Assembly (NCBI GenBank): GCA_937998695.1 | Contig: CALLCO010000204.1 | Location: 1-37,393, forward strand | Origin: Candidatus Ozemibacteraceae bacterium | GTDB lineage: Bacteria; Muiribacteriota; Ozemobacteria; Ozemobacterales; Ozemobacteraceae | Reading direction: 5' to 3' | DNA: 37,393 nucleotides | Shown: positions 22,611 to 30,597 of the stretch, one piece after another | Layout of the letters: each line of letters opens with the position of its first letter | Numbering within the stretch: the first letter of the stretch is position 1 | Position numbers and translations under genes: made by a program | Notes under the pieces: generated by a model | The model's input: only the letters and a program-made list of their open reading frames with translations | Databases searched by the model: none | Told to the model about the DNA's origin: nothing

Positions 22611-25213
22611 GGGGGGGACTCCCAACGAACGAAGGTGCTGCGGACCAGCCGGTCCCCCTCACGGCGGAACGGCAGAACGGTGAGATCGACAGGCCGCTGG
22701 ACCAGCCCGGGAGAAAAAGAGCTCCCGGGCGGGGCCATGACCTGATGCTCTTCACCGGCGGGGGTGGTGATCCGCAGCCAGTCCGAGGCCGACTCGGTGA
22801 CCACGCCTTGGATGCGGGTCGGCACCGCGGGAAGGGGCCCCCCTGGCGCGGGGGAGGTGGCGGGACGCTCGACCGACGACAGCAGGCCGAACCACGCCAG
22901 ACCGATCAGAACCAGGCCGACGAGGGCCGGTCCACGCCAGATCTGCCCGAGCTGCTGACGGGTCTCCGGGTCGAGATCGCCGCGCAGCAGGTCGAGCCAT
23001 GGTTCCCACCAGCGCCGCCCGCCCGGCCCGTGCAGGCGGGCCGCGCTATACGGCTTGAGAGGGGCCCGCCGACCGGCTTCCGCCTCTTCCCATTCCTGCT
23101 GCAAGCGCGCGAGCAGTGCCTCGAGGCTCGGCGCCGGACGCCGTCCCAGCCGGTCGAGCTGGGCGAACGTCTCGGCCAGCAGTCGATCGGCCTGGGCAGC
23201 CTGCCCGAGATCGGCGCCCCCGGCGGCAAACTCCTGCCGGAGGGCAAACAGCAGCGGGAAGTTCTCGGGACCGGGGTTGTTGGCGAGCAGCAGCCAGGCC
23301 CCGCGCCGGATCTCGTCGCTGCCTCCCCGCCTGATCAGCGTCCCGACCAGCTCGCGCACCACCGCGAACTCGAAATGGATCAGGCACTCCAGACCCATCT
23401 TCTGCTGGACCACCGTCCCCTCGATCATCACCCGCAAGGCGGAGACGGCCTGGGTCTGGTCGATGGCGCGCAGGGCCTTGAGGGCCGCTCGCCGTACCGA
23501 AGAGCGCCCCGATTTGAGGAACCGGCCGAGCGACACGATCAGGCGCTCGGGCTGGAAGGAGCCGAGATATTCGAGCGCCGCCCCCACCACCCGGGGATCG
23601 GCGTGCCCCAGCAAGGCCTCGGCCTCGGCCAGGAAGCCGGCCGAGCCGGTTCGCAGGAGGGTGCGCAACTCGACCGCCAGCACGGCGGGCGGGGTATCGG
23701 CGGCCCGCAGGCGGCGGCGCAGGTCATCGACACGGGCGGCGACCCAGTCGGCATCGAGCGCCGCCAACCACCGAATCAGACCGGAAGTCGCCGGGTCGGC
23801 AGACGCCGGAACCCCGCCGACCGGCTCGCTCCTGAAAACGCGAGAGGAGCCAGGTGCGGAATCGGCGGCGGGACCGGCCGCAGGACCAGCCGCAGGACCA
23901 GCGGCGGGACCGGCCGCAGGACCGTCAAAGAAAGCGGCGGACGGAGCGGCGGAGCCGGCGGAGGGAAGGGCGGGGCTTTCCCTCAAGTCGGGGTTCAACC
24001 AGGTCGTGATCCAGGTGCGGGCGGACGGGTCCAGATCCCAGGTGGGGGCGTCCGCCAGTTGACGGGCGACCACCGGCGAATGGGCGGCGGCCCTGGCCAG
24101 CACTTCGTTCTCTTCAGGCTCGCGGTCGTCGAGCGTGGTCAGGAAGCGATGTACCCAGCGCCGGGCCGCCCGGTCCTCGGCATGCTCCTGCAGGCGGCGA
24201 CGGAATTCGGTTTCGTCGCCCGGCAGCAGACCGGAGGCCGCCAACGCCTGACAGAGATCGAGCACCAGCGGTTGCAGGTGCCGAATTCGCCGGGGTTCGT
24301 CCTCATCGGCCAGTTCGAGGATCTGGAACGGCAAGTCGGGGTCGGGGTTGTTGCGGACGATCAACAGAGCGCGTTCGAGCAGGTCGGGATCGGTCTCGGT
24401 GGCGAGCAGTTCGAGATAAAGAGGCTTGACCCGGTCGAAGGGGAAATGGACGCTGGCCAGCAGAGCCGCCCGTCGATGCTGGGGATCGGCACTATGGAAG
24501 AGGGCGGCCAGATGCGCGAAGGCCTCGGCCGGGTCGAGTCGCAGGAGGCCGCGAATGGCCAGCCCCCGCAACCGCGGCTCGGGATGCACCAACAGCCGGG
24601 GCAGGCTCTGCAGCAACCGGTCGGGCGCTTGCCGAGCCAGCAACTCGAGGGCGGCCAACCGCACCGCCAGACTGTCAGCCCGCAACAGCGACACCGCCAG
24701 GGGCAACGCGGACGCCGGCCATTCCCCCGCCCAGAGACGCAGGACCCGGGCCTGCACCAACGGATGGGCCGCGGCCGCCACCAGCTCCGCCACGTGAGGA
24801 ACGAGCGCGCGCTGGAGGGCCCCCGAAGCCGAAACCAACGAGCTGGCCTGCCGCGCGGGCCCGGCCTCCCGAAAAGCGCCAAGGAAAGCCTCCGCCATCG
24901 CTTCGTGTCGCGCCGTTGTCTGCGCCGCAGATGCGGAAGCGCCACCCCCCGCGTTATCGGGGCCAACCGCCGCGGCTGTCACGCTCGTCCCGGCCGCTCC
25001 GTCCCCCGAACCGCTCACCCGTGTACGCAGGATGTGGAGGGCATGCTCCAGGGCGATCCGGCATTCTTCGTCGTCTTCCCGACCGCGCCGTTCTTCGAGG
25101 ATCGGCACCCAGGGATCGGCCTCGCCGCGCCGGATGATCTCCTCGATCGCCATCAACCGGAACGAGCGGAAGGGAGCTTCCAGGTCACGTCGCAGAAACT
25201 GCTCGCCGCTCAT
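22607..25213 (-). CDS. HEAT-repeat membrane protein of the pseudopilin operon (868 aa)
   Basis: I start at MSGEQFLRRD (25213), with AGGGGA upstream. Residues about 140-330 and 520-640 are tandem helical HEAT-type repeats (e.g. LAVRLAALELLARQAPDRLLQSL), separated by a low-complexity linker (AAGP repeats). A single TM (ALVGLVLIGLAWFGLL, about 762-782) precedes a small C-terminal beta domain of about 80 residues. The large N-terminal part should therefore be cytoplasmic and the small domain periplasmic, if the positive-inside rule holds. It opens the operon and is coupled by ATGA to the PilX/GspK-like gene. HEAT proteins are scaffolds, so a role in assembling or regulating the pseudopilus machine is a reasonable inference. 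Confidence 0.8.
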   Translation of the reverse strand: MSGEQFLRRDLEAPFRSFRLMAIEEIIRRGEADPWVPILEERRGREDDEECRIALEHALHILRTRVSGSGDGAAGTSVTAAAVGPDNAGGGASASAAQTTARHEAMAEAFLGAFREAGPARQASSLVSASGALQRALVPHVAELVAAAAHPLVQARVLRLWAGEWPASALPLAVSLLRADSLAVRLAALELLARQAPDRLLQSLPRLLVHPEPRLRGLAIRGLLRLDPAEAFAHLAALFHSADPQHRRAALLASVHFPFDRVKPLYLELLATETDPDLLERALLIVRNNPDPDLPFQILELADEDEPRRIRHLQPLVLDLCQALAASGLLPGDETEFRRRLQEHAEDRAARRWVHRFLTTLDDREPEENEVLARAAAHSPVVARQLADAPTWDLDPSARTWITTWLNPDLRESPALPSAGSAAPSAAFFDGPAAGPAAGPAAGPAAGPAADSAPGSSRVFRSEPVGGVPASADPATSGLIRWLAALDADWVAARVDDLRRRLRAADTPPAVLAVELRTLLRTGSAGFLAEAEALLGHADPRVVGAALEYLGSFQPERLIVSLGRFLKSGRSSVRRAALKALRAIDQTQAVSALRVMIEGTVVQQKMGLECLIHFEFAVVRELVGTLIRRGGSDEIRRGAWLLLANNPGPENFPLLFALRQEFAAGGADLGQAAQADRLLAETFAQLDRLGRRPAPSLEALLARLQQEWEEAEAGRRAPLKPYSAARLHGPGGRRWWEPWLDLLRGDLDPETRQQLGQIWRGPALVGLVLIGLAWFGLLSSVERPATSPAPGGPLPAVPTRIQGVVTESASDWLRITTPAGEEHQVMAPPGSSFSPGLVQRPVDLTVLPFRREGDRLVRSTFVRWESPP
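23871..23923. repeat. 12-bp tandem repeat inside the HEAT-repeat gene
   Basis: About 4.4 copies of ggaccggccgca with few changes, translated as repeated AAGP. The number of copies could vary without a frameshift, changing the length of the linker between the two HEAT blocks. Confidence 0.85.
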
Positions 25214-25726
25214 TCCCATTCCCCTTTCCCGGCACCCGGCCATCGGTTCGCTCCCCAGGCCCCGAGCTGGATCGGCTCCGCATGGGTGGCATCATCCCGT
25301 CGGGCCCGGTCACCATCTTACCAGTTTCCCAGCGCCCGGTCAGGAAGTGCCTCAGGCCAAACAGGGTCACGTGCTTCGCCGGCCATCGTCCTGGCAACCA
25401 GGGCCTGGGGCCGGGTTTGTTTCCGAGCCCATTCTGCCAGCTCGACTCGGCCGAGGGGCGGCCCTGTGGCCTCAGACTCGGCCAGGCTCGAATCTGATTC
25501 CAACCTCGCCGACGCCCTGGGCCGCCCCCGGGCGGGGCGGCCCCGGCCCTCCGAGCTTCGCGGGACGTCGATTCGGCTACGCCTGGCTGGCCCTCGGAGC
25601 GAATGGAGCGGCCTGCCCGCAGAGAGGGCTTCCATGCCCGCCCCCACCTCAAGAAGCAGGCATTGGGCCTGCACTCCGGCCACCAAACCGGAAGCGTTCC
25701 CTCACCTGTGATACCATAGGGGGGTC
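25214..25726. other. Divergent intergenic region between the pseudopilin operon and the STAS gene
   Basis: No supported gene. The minus strand has an extended -10 (TGGTAAGAT, near 25312-25320) that could serve the operon, with a poor -35. The plus strand has TGATACCAT (25709-25717) 10 nt before the STAS start codon. The motif cgcgggacgtcga near 25560 recurs at about 8101 inside the inverted-repeat element; this may be chance. Confidence 0.4.
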
Positions 25727-26089
25727 ATGAGTACGACAGGCCACCATTCCATCGAGACTGAGATCATCGACGCGGATACCGCCGTGATCCGGTTCCAGGG
25801 CTATCTGGGCGAAGAGGCAGGAGAAGAACTGATGCGCGTCAGCGAACCCCTCCTGCGGGGCGGGCACGTCCGGCTGGCGCTGGGCATCACCCACTGCCCG
25901 GCCATCGCCAGCCCGGGAGTGGCGTGGCTGATCGAGCTCATGGAGCGGGTGACCGGCGATTTCTCTGGCGACCTCGTGTTCTTCGGGCTCGACAAGAGCC
26001 AGGTCGAGCTGCTGACCTTCATGGAGGTCCTGACCCAGGTGCCGCACGCCCCCAGCGAAACCGACGCGCTCGATCTGCTCCGGAGCTGA
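25727..26089 (+). CDS. STAS-domain anti-sigma-factor antagonist (120 aa)
   Basis: A single STAS domain of the SpoIIAA/RsbV class fills the protein. Such proteins are released to bind an anti-sigma kinase when a PP2C phosphatase removes phosphate from a Ser. Here the equivalent site is IASPG (Ser62), where RsbV has MDSTG, so the acceptor Ser is kept but the preceding Asp is Ala and the next residue is Pro. GGGGGG lies very close to the ATG, and TGATACCAT upstream may be its -10. It is the only candidate substrate in this window for the SpoIIE-type phosphatases, but no HPK anti-sigma kinase is nearby. Its 3' end overlaps the end of a minus-strand ORF. Confidence 0.82.
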   Translation: MSTTGHHSIETEIIDADTAVIRFQGYLGEEAGEELMRVSEPLLRGGHVRLALGITHCPAIASPGVAWLIELMERVTGDFSGDLVFFGLDKSQVELLTFMEVLTQVPHAPSETDALDLLRS

Positions 26090-26510
26090 GGACGCCGTTT
26101 CCGCACCACCACCGGCCGTTCCCCTCTTGGACAAAGATTAGGAGAGGGTCGTCGCGACCCGCCCCAGCCGGAGACCGGCGATGAACGGGTCGCGACGGTG
26201 GTTCGGGGGGAGCTCCGGAACGCTCGAACAAGCTCTGGGCCAGCTTGACCAAGCGCCTCAGGCAGAACTGCAGGTCGCTCTTGGCCTCTTCAAACCGGTC
26301 GAGGGCGGCCGCCACAACGGCGGATTCTCCAGTCAGAGCGGTGAGCGTGCGGCCGCCTTCGCGTTCGAGGTCGGGCAGACCCCGTCCCACGGCCGCCACT
26401 TCCTGGCGCAGCGCTTTCTTCTGATCCTCGTTGGGCAGGAACCCCATCGATTCGCTCGCCAGGCGGCGCAACCGGGCCTGCTCGGCTTCGAGAATCTCCC
26501 GAACGGTCAG
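26019..26510 (-). CDS. Helical protein of unknown function, coupled to the anti-sigma gene
   Basis: The segment from LTVREILEAEQARLRRLA onward has coding-like codon use and predicts an amphipathic, Glu/Arg/Leu-rich alpha-helical bundle of about 100 residues. No family was recognised. No ATG or GTG exists at its beginning: a CTG at 26510 overlaps the anti-sigma stop as CTGA, and the first ATG is at 26447. Rare CTG initiation by coupling or a frameshift from the anti-sigma gene are both possible, and a -1/+1 shift would make one longer anti-sigma protein. The last 24 codons are antisense to the STAS gene and may not be functional sequence. Confidence 0.5.
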   Translation of the reverse strand: MTVREILEAEQARLRRLASESMGFLPNEDQKKALRQEVAAVGRGLPDLEREGGRTLTALTGESAVVAAALDRFEEAKSDLQFCLRRLVKLAQSLFERSGAPPEPPSRPVHRRSPAGAGRDDPLLIFVQEGNGRWWCGNGVLSSGADRARRFRWGRAAPGSGPP

Positions 26511-27100
26511 TGGCCGGCGTCGACGTCGGCCCCGGGGCCGGCGGCTCCCACGGTGGCGGACGACGGGGCGGACGTGGTGAAGGGGGTGATCGCGCCCGCG
26601 AGGGAGGCGGGGGCGGCGAGGGTGGCGGCGGAGGCGGTCAGGGCGGTGCTTCCCGCCGCACCCGTGGGCCCCACGGGGACACTGACAGCCGGTTTGGGGT
26701 CGGGGCCAGACAACCCGCTCCGTGGCTGGGTCGCCCACCACCCGCCGATGGCCAGGGTCGCCACGACCACCACGGCGGTGCCACCCAGGCCGGCCAGGCC
26801 TCCGGTGGCCCCTGCTCCAGCGGCCGCGCCGGCGCTAAGTCCGGGAGCGGAGCCGGGGCAGGTGCCCCCGCCCCCGTCGCCGGGGAATGGAGTCTGATGG
26901 ATCAAGTTCTTGATGCGCTCGGCCCCGGCGGCAAACGCTGCGGGCCGGTAGAGGGAGCCCAGTCCCTGCAGATCGCCCAGCCGGCTCTGGAACTCCCGGC
27001 AGGACGGGCAGGCGGCCAGGTGCTGCAGGACGGCGGGAACGGTTCCCTTCCCATCGATCAGGGCTTCCTGGATGCGATCGCACTCACCGGACTGGCTCAT
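26507..27100 (-). CDS. Zinc-finger anti-sigma factor (197 aa)
   Basis: The N-terminus carries a zf-HC2/ZAS-type zinc site: Cys7, then His27-x3-Cys31-x2-Cys34 (HLAACPSC). This matches anti-sigma factors that clamp ECF sigma factors. A Gly/Ala-rich linker leads to one TM (about 101-122, GLAGLGGTAVVVVATLAIGGWW). A Pro/Ala/Ser-rich, low-complexity tail follows, presumably periplasmic. The start overlaps the sigma gene by 17 bp, so the pair is co-translated. The rhomboid protease at 35.5 kb is not linked, and how the sigma factor is released is unknown. Confidence 0.85.
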   Translation of the reverse strand: MSQSGECDRIQEALIDGKGTVPAVLQHLAACPSCREFQSRLGDLQGLGSLYRPAAFAAGAERIKNLIHQTPFPGDGGGGTCPGSAPGLSAGAAAGAGATGGLAGLGGTAVVVVATLAIGGWWATQPRSGLSGPDPKPAVSVPVGPTGAAGSTALTASAATLAAPASLAGAITPFTTSAPSSATVGAAGPGADVDAGH

Positions 27101-27638
27101 GGTCCGCCTCCTTGGCCGTGGGCCCTGTCAGCTTCGCCAGGGCCCGATGGACCTTGACCCGCAGGGCATTTTCGGTCTCGCCGGTCAGTTCGGCCAGATC
27201 GGCGAACGACAAGCCCTTGAACACGCGGGCCTCGATGAGGAACCTCGTCTCCTCGTTCAGGGTGGCCAGGAAATCCTGCATCGCCACCCGTTTGACCGCT
27301 TCAGATTCGGGGTCGGGCAGCTCGGCGGGCGGAATGGCCAGGAGCACGCGCTCCTCGACCCGCCGGCGCCGCACCAGATCGATCAGGGCATTCTTGGCGA
27401 TGGCCGCCACGAAGTTGAAGAACTTGTTCTTGGGATCAAACTGCCGGATGTTGAGAAACGCCTTCAGGAAGGATTCCTGCGCCACATCCTCGGCCACCGG
27501 GGCAGGTGCCCCCCGCGCCCGCAACAACCCCACGAGCAGAGGGAAGTGGCGGTCGACGAGGGTATCGAACCACTGCCGGTCGCCGTTCTGCACGCGGACG
27601 ACCAGTTCGGCATCGGGAAGGTGCGAACCGAGGGTCAT
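27084..27638 (-). CDS. ECF-type RNA polymerase sigma factor (184 aa)
   Basis: Region 2 is seen in DAELVVRVQNGDRQWFDTLVDRH and the -10-binding stretch AEDVAQESFLKAFLNIRQF. Region 4 is seen in FLATLNEETRFLIEARVFKGLSFADLAELTG followed by the recognition helix ENALRVKVHRALAKL. The start MTLGSHL (27638) has GAGGAG 5 nt upstream. The gene heads a three-ORF unit with its membrane anti-sigma factor, so its activity is probably controlled by an envelope signal. On the minus strand, GGAAAT near 27749 with a following GTATC resembles an ECF promoter only weakly. Confidence 0.93.
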   Translation of the reverse strand: MTLGSHLPDAELVVRVQNGDRQWFDTLVDRHFPLLVGLLRARGAPAPVAEDVAQESFLKAFLNIRQFDPKNKFFNFVAAIAKNALIDLVRRRRVEERVLLAIPPAELPDPESEAVKRVAMQDFLATLNEETRFLIEARVFKGLSFADLAELTGETENALRVKVHRALAKLTGPTAKEADHEPVR

Positions 27639-28264
27639 TGCTCTCCTCTGCGACCTGGGGGAAGGTATCAGTATGGAATGTGGTCTCCCCCGTGGGGGCG
27701 GTGGCAAACCGCCGGTGTTGGATTGATACCATGTTTAGCACCTGATTTCCACCTTTCGCGGGGTGATGCCCCGTCGCCTCATGGGCATCATCGCCTTGTA
27801 GTCACCCCCTGAGACGGATGACCGGGCCGGCACATTACACGGAATTTCCGCTACTGGAACATCTCGGCCAACGGGAACAGCCAGCCCTCTTCTCCTCCCC
27901 CTGGTTTTTTCCTCCAGGGTTCCCTCGCGCACTGCAAGGAAAATGGCCAACGTCCGTCCCGCACAAAGATTGCAGAGGGGCTGAGGAAGCAATCGAGCGG
28001 CAAATAAGGAGAAAGGGAGACTCCAGCATCAGGAATGAGCCCTTGATCCCGGAAGGAGATTGGGGAAGGGGGGGAAGGGGCATAGGGGGCCGTCCGTCGA
28101 TCGTCGAGGGAGGAATCGGGCTGAAACCAGCTTCCAAAGATGATCTGCGTGGTTCCTTCCCGGCGGCGGAATTTTTGTGTAATGCCGGCGGGGGGGGGTG
28201 ATCGTCTTCAGGGTGAAATCGGCCCCGCGATCGAACACACGAAAACGAGGAAGGAGAACGAACG
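27639..28264. other. Divergent intergenic region between sigma factor and secreted protein
   Basis: The track ORFs here (such as 27818..28201) lack ribosome sites and recognisable features. A plus-strand TGATACCAT (about 27723-27731) could be an extended -10. The minus strand may hold the sigma-operon promoter. A run of ten G (28188-28197) lies about 65 bp before the next gene. Confidence 0.4.
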
Positions 28265-28819
28265 ATGACCAGTCAGCACGTGAGCTTCACCCGGTTCCCG
28301 ATCCTCCTGGCGGTCCTGGCGACCCTGGCCCTGACCACCCCCCTGCTGGCCGGCCCCTTCAACGACCAGGCCGTGCGCCTCAGTTCGGGCGATTCCTATG
28401 ACTCGCCCGCCGTCAGCCCCAGCTCCCGGCGTCCCGCCCCTCCCCCCCGCCGGCCCGCCGCCCCCGTGCCGCCTCCTTCCACTGGCGGATATGTCAGTGC
28501 CAACGTCGGCCCCTTCTCGGTGACCGTCTCCGGGAATGGCCGTGATCCGGCGGGTATCTCGTTCGGCGTGAGCGCCTTCGGCGGCAAGGCTTCGATCTCC
28601 ACCAACGGCACCGTCTGCGTCGGCGGTTCCCTCAGCGGCGGGGCCGGCCCTTACGGATCCGTCGGCCAGTCCGTCTGCCGCGACCCCCGCTCCCCCTACC
28701 CCAAGACCACCACCACCGGCGGGGTCGGGATCGGCCTGGGCGGCGACGCGATCTCGGTCTCGGTCACCGGCGGGGCCTACCACTCCCGGTACGTGCCGAT
28801 CGGCGCTCCGATCCGCTGA
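28265..28819 (+). CDS. Secreted protein of unknown function, proline- and glycine-rich (184 aa)
   Basis: GGAAGGAG stands 8 nt before the ATG. A Sec signal (FPILLAVLATLALTTPLLAG) is followed by a proline-rich linker (RRPAPPPRRPAAPVPPP, about 55-75). The domain of about 105 residues that follows is Gly/Ser/Val-rich and appears all-beta, with two Cys (GTVCVGG and QSVCRD) that could form a disulfide. I do not recognise the family. The gene is monocistronic, followed by a tandem repeat and a likely terminator. Confidence 0.8.
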   Translation: MTSQHVSFTRFPILLAVLATLALTTPLLAGPFNDQAVRLSSGDSYDSPAVSPSSRRPAPPPRRPAAPVPPPSTGGYVSANVGPFSVTVSGNGRDPAGISFGVSAFGGKASISTNGTVCVGGSLSGGAGPYGSVGQSVCRDPRSPYPKTTTTGGVGIGLGGDAISVSVTGGAYHSRYVPIGAPIR

Positions 28820-28831
28820 CCGCCCGCCAGC

Positions 28832-28959
28832 CCTGACCCAGCCTGACCAGCCTGACCAACTCGGCCAGCCTGACCAACTCGACCAGCCTGACCAACTCAA
28901 CCAGCCTGACTAACTCGACCAGCCTGACCAGCCTGACCAGCCGAGACAAGCCTGACCCA
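28832..28959. repeat. Intergenic tandem repeat, about 18-bp unit
   Basis: Repeated cagcctgaccaactcgac units alternate with shorter cagcctgac units over about 125 bp. Point changes are few. The minus-strand ORF of repeated LVELVRL is a by-product and not a gene. It lies between the stop at 28819 and the hairpin at 28969. Confidence 0.85.
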
Positions 28960-28968
28960 ATCCGACCA

Positions 28969-29016
28969 GACCCGGCCGGTGGCCCCAAAGGCCCTGGCCG
29001 GGTCGCCGCTTTCTTG
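28969..29016 (+). terminator. Likely terminator of the secreted-protein gene
   Basis: Arms gacccggcc (28969-28977) and ggccgggtc (28996-29004) enclose a nested ggcc...ggcc stem. A broken T-tract (gctttcttg) follows. Confidence 0.5.
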
Positions 29017-29042
29017 CTTGTTCTGCACCGGTGCGGTAGAAA
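29014..29042 (+). promoter_or_regulatory. Possible promoter of the M20 peptidase gene
   Basis: TTGCTT (29014-29019), 17 nt and TAGAAA (29037-29042). Both boxes are partial matches, but the spacing is right and the ATG is 26 nt downstream of the -10. Confidence 0.35.
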
Positions 29043-29067
29043 TGACGTAATCTCAGGAGGTTCCCTC

Positions 29068-30264
29068 ATGATCCACCGCCTGCGGGAACATCTGGCCGGC
29101 AAGACGGACGAATATCTCGAAACTTTGCGGGAACTGGCAGAAACCGAGTCGCCCTCCGCCGACAAGGCGGCCGCCGACCGGTGCGCCGATACCATCGCGG
29201 CTCTCCTCGGCCGATGTGGGTTTCGTGTCGAGCGTCGGACCATGGTCGAGGTGGGCGACATACTCATCGGCAGGTCCCCGGGGCGATCGAAGAGTCAACG
29301 AGGGAGTTCGGGGGAAGGTCCTCCAAAGGAGCCAACCGACGGATCGGCTCCGGGTCCACGCACCCTCCTGCTGGCCCACTACGATACGGTCTGGCCCCGG
29401 GGCACCCTGGCCCAGATGCCGTTCGCCCGCGAGGGTGATGTCATCCGGGGCCCCGGCGTCGCCGACATGAAAGCGGGCATCGTCGCCGGCGCCCTGGCCG
29501 TGGACGCGCTCACCCGCCTGGGCGATGGGCCGGTAGGGCCGGTCACGTTCCTCGTGACCTCAGACGAAGAGACCGGCAGCGACCATTCCCGACCCATCAT
29601 CGAAGACCTGGCCCGCCAGCACGACCGTGTCCTCGTCCTCGAGCCGGCACGCGAGGACGGTGCCCTGAAGATCGGCCGCAAGGGGGTAGGCAATTACGCC
29701 GTCACCTTCCGCGGTCGCAGTGCCCACGCCGGCACCGAGCCGGAAAAGGGAGCCTCGGCCCTGCGCGAGCTGGCCCACTTTCTTTTCGCCGCCGAAGATC
29801 TGAACGCCCCCGACCGCGGCACCACCGTCAACCTGACCGTCGCCCGCGGCGGGTCGGTGACCAACGTCATCGCCGAGGAAGCGGTCGCCTCGCTCGACGT
29901 GCGCGTCCTGGCCATGACCGAGGCGACCAGGGTCGACGGAGCGTTGCGTGGGTACAAACCCCACGATGACCGCGTCACCTTGTCCATCGGCGGCGGACTC
30001 AACCGACCGCCGTTTGAGCCGGGGCCGTTGCATCAGCCGCTGTTCGACAGGTGCCGCGACCTGGGCCACGCGATCGGTCTCACCCTCGAGGGCGCGGTGG
30101 TCGGCGGCGGCTCGGATGGCAACTTCACCGCGGCGCTGGGCGTGCCGACCCTCGACGGCCTCGGCGCGGTCGGCGGCGGTTGTCACGCGCGCCACGAGTA
30201 CATCCGCCTGGCCGATTCCCTCGACCGCATTGCCCTCCTGGCCACCTTCCTGGCGAGTTCCTGA
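29068..30264 (+). CDS. M20-family zinc metallopeptidase (carboxypeptidase G2-like, 398 aa)
   Basis: AGGAGG at 7 nt fixes the ATG at 29068, not the track start at 29014. Di-zinc M20 ligands appear in order: His in LLLAHYDTVWP (about 105), the bridging Asp in GVADMKAG (about 133), catalytic and ligand Glu in SDEETGS (about 167-168), a Glu in LVLEPA (about 192) and His in CHARHEYI (about 376). The dimerisation insert (NYAVTFRGRSAHAGTEPEKG) includes the conserved His of substrate binding. The family cleaves C-terminal Glu or other amino acids from peptides and conjugates; the substrate here is not known. Residues about 70-98 are a Gly/Ser/Pro/Arg-rich segment absent from typical members. No signal peptide, so cytoplasmic. 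Confidence 0.92.
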   Translation: MIHRLREHLAGKTDEYLETLRELAETESPSADKAAADRCADTIAALLGRCGFRVERRTMVEVGDILIGRSPGRSKSQRGSSGEGPPKEPTDGSAPGPRTLLLAHYDTVWPRGTLAQMPFAREGDVIRGPGVADMKAGIVAGALAVDALTRLGDGPVGPVTFLVTSDEETGSDHSRPIIEDLARQHDRVLVLEPAREDGALKIGRKGVGNYAVTFRGRSAHAGTEPEKGASALRELAHFLFAAEDLNAPDRGTTVNLTVARGGSVTNVIAEEAVASLDVRVLAMTEATRVDGALRGYKPHDDRVTLSIGGGLNRPPFEPGPLHQPLFDRCRDLGHAIGLTLEGAVVGGGSDGNFTAALGVPTLDGLGAVGGGCHARHEYIRLADSLDRIALLATFLASS

Positions 30265-30597
30265 CCAGATCCCGTCCTGCCTGGCCGGTCAGGGCCGATC
30301 CCCTCGAGGCCTGTTCCACCCCGACGGCGGATGGGGGAACCGACACCTAAGGGGTATGCCCCCTCTCCCCCTGGCCAAGGCCACCCATTTGGGAGGCTGG
30401 GGGAAGAATGTAGCGCGCGCTCATCCCAGGCCGCTCCGTTCTCACCGAAGCCTGGTGGCCTGTTACACTTGAGTTTACGCCTAACAGGGGTTGGGGGGGC
30501 CTTTCCCATGCGCGTTCGAACGTGGCAGAGGACCAGCCGATCGAAGCGAGGCAAAGGAAAGGGGGCCTTGGGGATGCCGAGGCCGAGAAAAAGTCGA
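30265..30597. other. Intergenic region without a supported gene
   Basis: Only a 7-bp inverted repeat (cctgtta / taacagg, about 30460-30490) stands out. The plus-strand track ORFs through this stretch are composition artefacts that run into the scar at 30.65 kb. Confidence 0.4.

Noticed and set aside
22745-25711. 988-aa plus-strand ORF
   Set aside because: It lies opposite the HEAT-repeat gene and runs into intergenic DNA; no protein-like motif.
27818-28201. 127-aa plus-strand ORF between sigma factor and secreted protein
   Set aside because: No ribosome site, no recognisable domain and proline/glycine skew from GC-rich DNA.
28832-28959. CRISPR array in the 28.8-kb repeat
   Set aside because: The units abut without spacers and are too short and degenerate.
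28764-29267. Minus-strand ORF with leucine-zipper-like LVELVRL repeats
   Set aside because: The repeats are a translation of the 18-bp DNA tandem repeat, and the rest is antisense of the M20 peptidase.
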